DNA of 64,000 nt from Comamonas sp. B21-038. Its GTDB lineage: Bacteria; Pseudomonadota; Gammaproteobacteria; Burkholderiales; Burkholderiaceae_C. The notes under the pieces are model-generated. The model had not been told where the DNA came from. It made no database searches and saw only the letters and a program-made list of their open reading frames with translations. The DNA lies in the NCBI RefSeq assembly GCF_022387135.1, contig NZ_CP092462.1:1364001-1428000 (forward strand), in the 5' to 3' direction. The position numbers and the translations under genes are program-made. Below, in pieces: positions 62,447 to 64,000 of the stretch. Every line of letters starts with the position of its first letter. Position 1 is the first letter of the stretch.

Positions 62447-63877
62447 ATGGCGCAGGTGGGGCAGCGGTATGGGGCGTGGGGCAGGGCGGCCGTGGGGGCT
62501 GCGGTGCTGGTACCGGGCTGGGCCAGTGCGGCCACGATCAATGGGGCTGATCTTTCTGTTTTATGGGGCATCCCTTTTGCCGGCATTCTGCTGTCGATTG
62601 CGCTGATGCCGCTGTTTTTGCCCCACTTCTGGCACCACCATTTTGGCAAGGTCGCCGCTTTCTGGGCGCTGGCCTTTTTGCTGCCGTTTGCTGCCGTCTT
62701 CGGACCGGGGTTGGCCGCTGGCAGCCTGGCCCATGCACTGGTGGCTGAATACATTCCCTTTGTCATTTTGCTCACCGCCTTGTTCACGGTCTCGGGAGGG
62801 ATCTACATCCGTGGCAACCTGCATGGCTCACCGGGCTTGAACACTGCCATCCTGGCGATTGGGGCGGTGCTGGCCAGCTTCATGGGCACCACCGGGGCGT
62901 CGATGCTGCTGATCCGGCCGCTGATCCGCGCCAACGATGCCCGCCGCAGTTGCGCGCATGTGGTCGTGTTCTTCATCTTCATCGTCTCCAACGCTGGCGG
63001 CTCGCTCACCCCACTGGGCGATCCGCCGCTGTTCCTGGGGTTTTTGAAGGGCGTCGATTTCTTCTGGACGGTGCGCCACATCTTTGCCGAGACCCTGTTT
63101 CTGGTCGGTGCGCTGCTGGTGATCTTCTACCTGCTGGACCGCTACATGCTGCGCTTTGACGCGCAAAAGCCCCGCACCGATCCGACGCCCGACACCCACA
63201 GCCTGGGCTTTGAGGGCAAGATCAATTTTGTGCTGCTGGGCGCCGTGGTGGCCCTGGTGCTGCTCAGCGGATTCTGGAAGTCCGATCTGCAGTGGGACAT
63301 TGCCGGTGTAGCCGTTGGTCTGCCATCCATCGTGCGTGACCTGGGCCTGATTGCGGTGGCCGTGCTGTCCTTCAAGCTCACCCCTGCGTCTGCGCATGCC
63401 GCCAACCAGTTCGACTGGGGCCCGATGCAGGAAGTGGCCAAGCTGTTCGCCGGCATTTTTCTGACCATCATCCCCGTCATTGCAATGCTGCAGGCTGGTG
63501 CCAACGGGCCCTTTGGTGCGGTGGTGCGTGCGGTGACCCGGCCCGATGGCTCGCCGGACCCGGCGATGTACTTCTGGGCCGCCGGCCTGCTCAGCAGCTT
63601 TTTGGACAATGCGCCCACCTATTTGGTGTTCTTCAATACCGCCGGGGGCGATCCCCAGGTGCTGATGACCTCGATGGCAACCACGTTGGCCGCCATCTCG
63701 GCCGGTGCTGTTTTCATGGGTGCGAACACCTATATCGGCAACGCACCCAATATGATGGTCAAGGCCATTGCCGAAAGCCGCGGCGTGCGCATGCCCAGCT
63801 TTTTTGGCTACATGGCCTGGTCCTGCGCCATCCTGGTGCCGTTGTTTATCGTGATGACTTTTATCTGGTTCCGCTGA
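62447..63877 (+). CDS. Sodium:proton antiporter / CitMHS-like permease (NhaD-type)
   Basis: 476-residue membrane protein with about 12-13 helices. The ion-transporter segments are ASFMGTTGASMLLIRPLIRAN, FFIFIVSNAGGSLTPLGDPPLFLGFL and SSFLDNAPTYLVFFNTAGGDP, as in the UIT/CitMHS_2 families assigned as Na+/H+ antiporters. The first 29 residues could form a cleavable signal (GWASAA). AAGGAG is correctly placed before the ATG. The gene that follows starts 19 bp after its stop. The transported ion is inferred. Confidence 0.85.
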   Translation: MAQVGQRYGAWGRAAVGAAVLVPGWASAATINGADLSVLWGIPFAGILLSIALMPLFLPHFWHHHFGKVAAFWALAFLLPFAAVFGPGLAAGSLAHALVAEYIPFVILLTALFTVSGGIYIRGNLHGSPGLNTAILAIGAVLASFMGTTGASMLLIRPLIRANDARRSCAHVVVFFIFIVSNAGGSLTPLGDPPLFLGFLKGVDFFWTVRHIFAETLFLVGALLVIFYLLDRYMLRFDAQKPRTDPTPDTHSLGFEGKINFVLLGAVVALVLLSGFWKSDLQWDIAGVAVGLPSIVRDLGLIAVAVLSFKLTPASAHAANQFDWGPMQEVAKLFAGIFLTIIPVIAMLQAGANGPFGAVVRAVTRPDGSPDPAMYFWAAGLLSSFLDNAPTYLVFFNTAGGDPQVLMTSMATTLAAISAGAVFMGANTYIGNAPNMMVKAIAESRGVRMPSFFGYMAWSCAILVPLFIVMTFIWFR

Positions 63878-63895
63878 ACCCCGAGGAAATTGCCG

Positions 63896-64000
63896 ATGTC
63901 CCGCCCGAAAATTCTGATTGCCCGCGCCATTTCGCCTGAAGTGGTCACTGTGCTGGAGCAGCACTTCGAGGTCCAGTCCAACCAGGACGATGTCGCCTGG
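63896..64000 (+). CDS. D-2-hydroxyacid dehydrogenase, N-terminal fragment (runs off window)
   Basis: The first 35 codons (MSRPKILIARAISPEVVTVL...) match the start of glyoxylate/hydroxypyruvate reductase-type D-2-hydroxyacid dehydrogenases. GAGGAAAT precedes the ATG. The rest lies outside the window, so the assignment rests on the N-terminal strand pattern and is tentative. Confidence 0.6.
   Translation, partial: MSRPKILIARAISPEVVTVLEQHFEVQSNQDDVAW

Overview
The window is about 64 kb of GC-rich (roughly 63-65% by eye) bacterial chromosome. Gene content and protein style point to a betaproteobacterium of the family Comamonadaceae, most likely Comamonas. The clues are Bug/TctC-type and TRAP-type binding proteins, a phasin, the folC-SPOR-cvpA-purF-metZ-gltX order, a bfd/tonB/exbB/exbD iron cluster with hemP, and a tandem glycine riboswitch ahead of gcvTHP. 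The genus is an inference from gene content; there is no rRNA in the window. I saw no insertion sequence, prophage, integrase or CRISPR array. Nearly everything looks like core chromosome.

Layout. 1-4 kb: the end of an MFS permease facing a three-gene ABC importer (binding protein, permease, ATPase) of the TrpXYZ/COG2984-4120-1101 type. 4-20 kb: lipocalin, ETF-ubiquinone oxidoreductase, a frameshifted hotdog thioesterase, a membrane PQQ dehydrogenase, a saccharopine-dehydrogenase-like oxidoreductase, an orphan Tat-exported TRAP binding protein, a long-chain acyl-CoA ligase, a DUF2007 protein, an exported hydratase/FAH-like protein, an HSL-type esterase, and a thioesterase-acetyltransferase fusion. 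20-25 kb: ygfZ divergent from mltG, a PAS-GGDEF cyclase with an inhibitory I-site, and a TauE/SafE permease. 25-30 kb: gcvT-gcvH-gcvP behind a tandem glycine riboswitch. 30-33 kb: a complete TRAP transporter (dctP-dctQ-dctM). 33-36 kb: a MurU-like nucleotidyltransferase, a sterol-desaturase-family hydroxylase and an Lrp/AsnC regulator. 36-40 kb: an iron block of hemP with a Fur box, a Bug protein, and a probable bfd-small ORF-tonB-exbB-exbD operon. 41-48 kb: SWIB protein, EamA exporter, aceA, cupin, argG, ppnP, a glycine-zipper protein and an ArsC/Spx-like reductase. 48-55 kb: folC, a SPOR protein, cvpA, purF, metZ and gltX, co-directional and tightly packed. 55.2-56.8 kb: eleven tRNA genes (3 Ala-GGC, 4 Glu-UUC, 4 Asp-GUC) built from a 442-bp tandemly duplicated unit. 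56.8-64 kb: a 3-hydroxyacyl-CoA dehydrogenase-like SDR, a periplasmic Fe3+-binding protein, a phasin, a thioesterase, pncB, an NhaD-type antiporter and the start of a 2-hydroxyacid dehydrogenase.

How the parts fit. A recurrent theme is fatty-acid and polyhydroxyalkanoate metabolism: acyl-CoA ligase, ETF-QO, three hotdog thioesterases, a type-2 hydroxyacyl-CoA dehydrogenase, a phasin, and isocitrate lyase for growth on acetyl-CoA. A second theme is iron supply, from HemP, TonB/ExbBD, Bfd and FbpA. A third is uptake of organic acids through ABC, TRAP and Bug binding proteins, typical of an organism that lives on organic acids rather than sugars. No clearly new multi-gene system stands out. The most unusual items are the tRNA repeat array next to gltX, the one-base frameshift in a G run of a thioesterase, the thioesterase-GNAT fusion, an unannotated 24-residue membrane ORF between bfd and tonB, a 14-bp tandem repeat near 60.2 kb, and several near-perfect palindromes upstream of metabolic genes.
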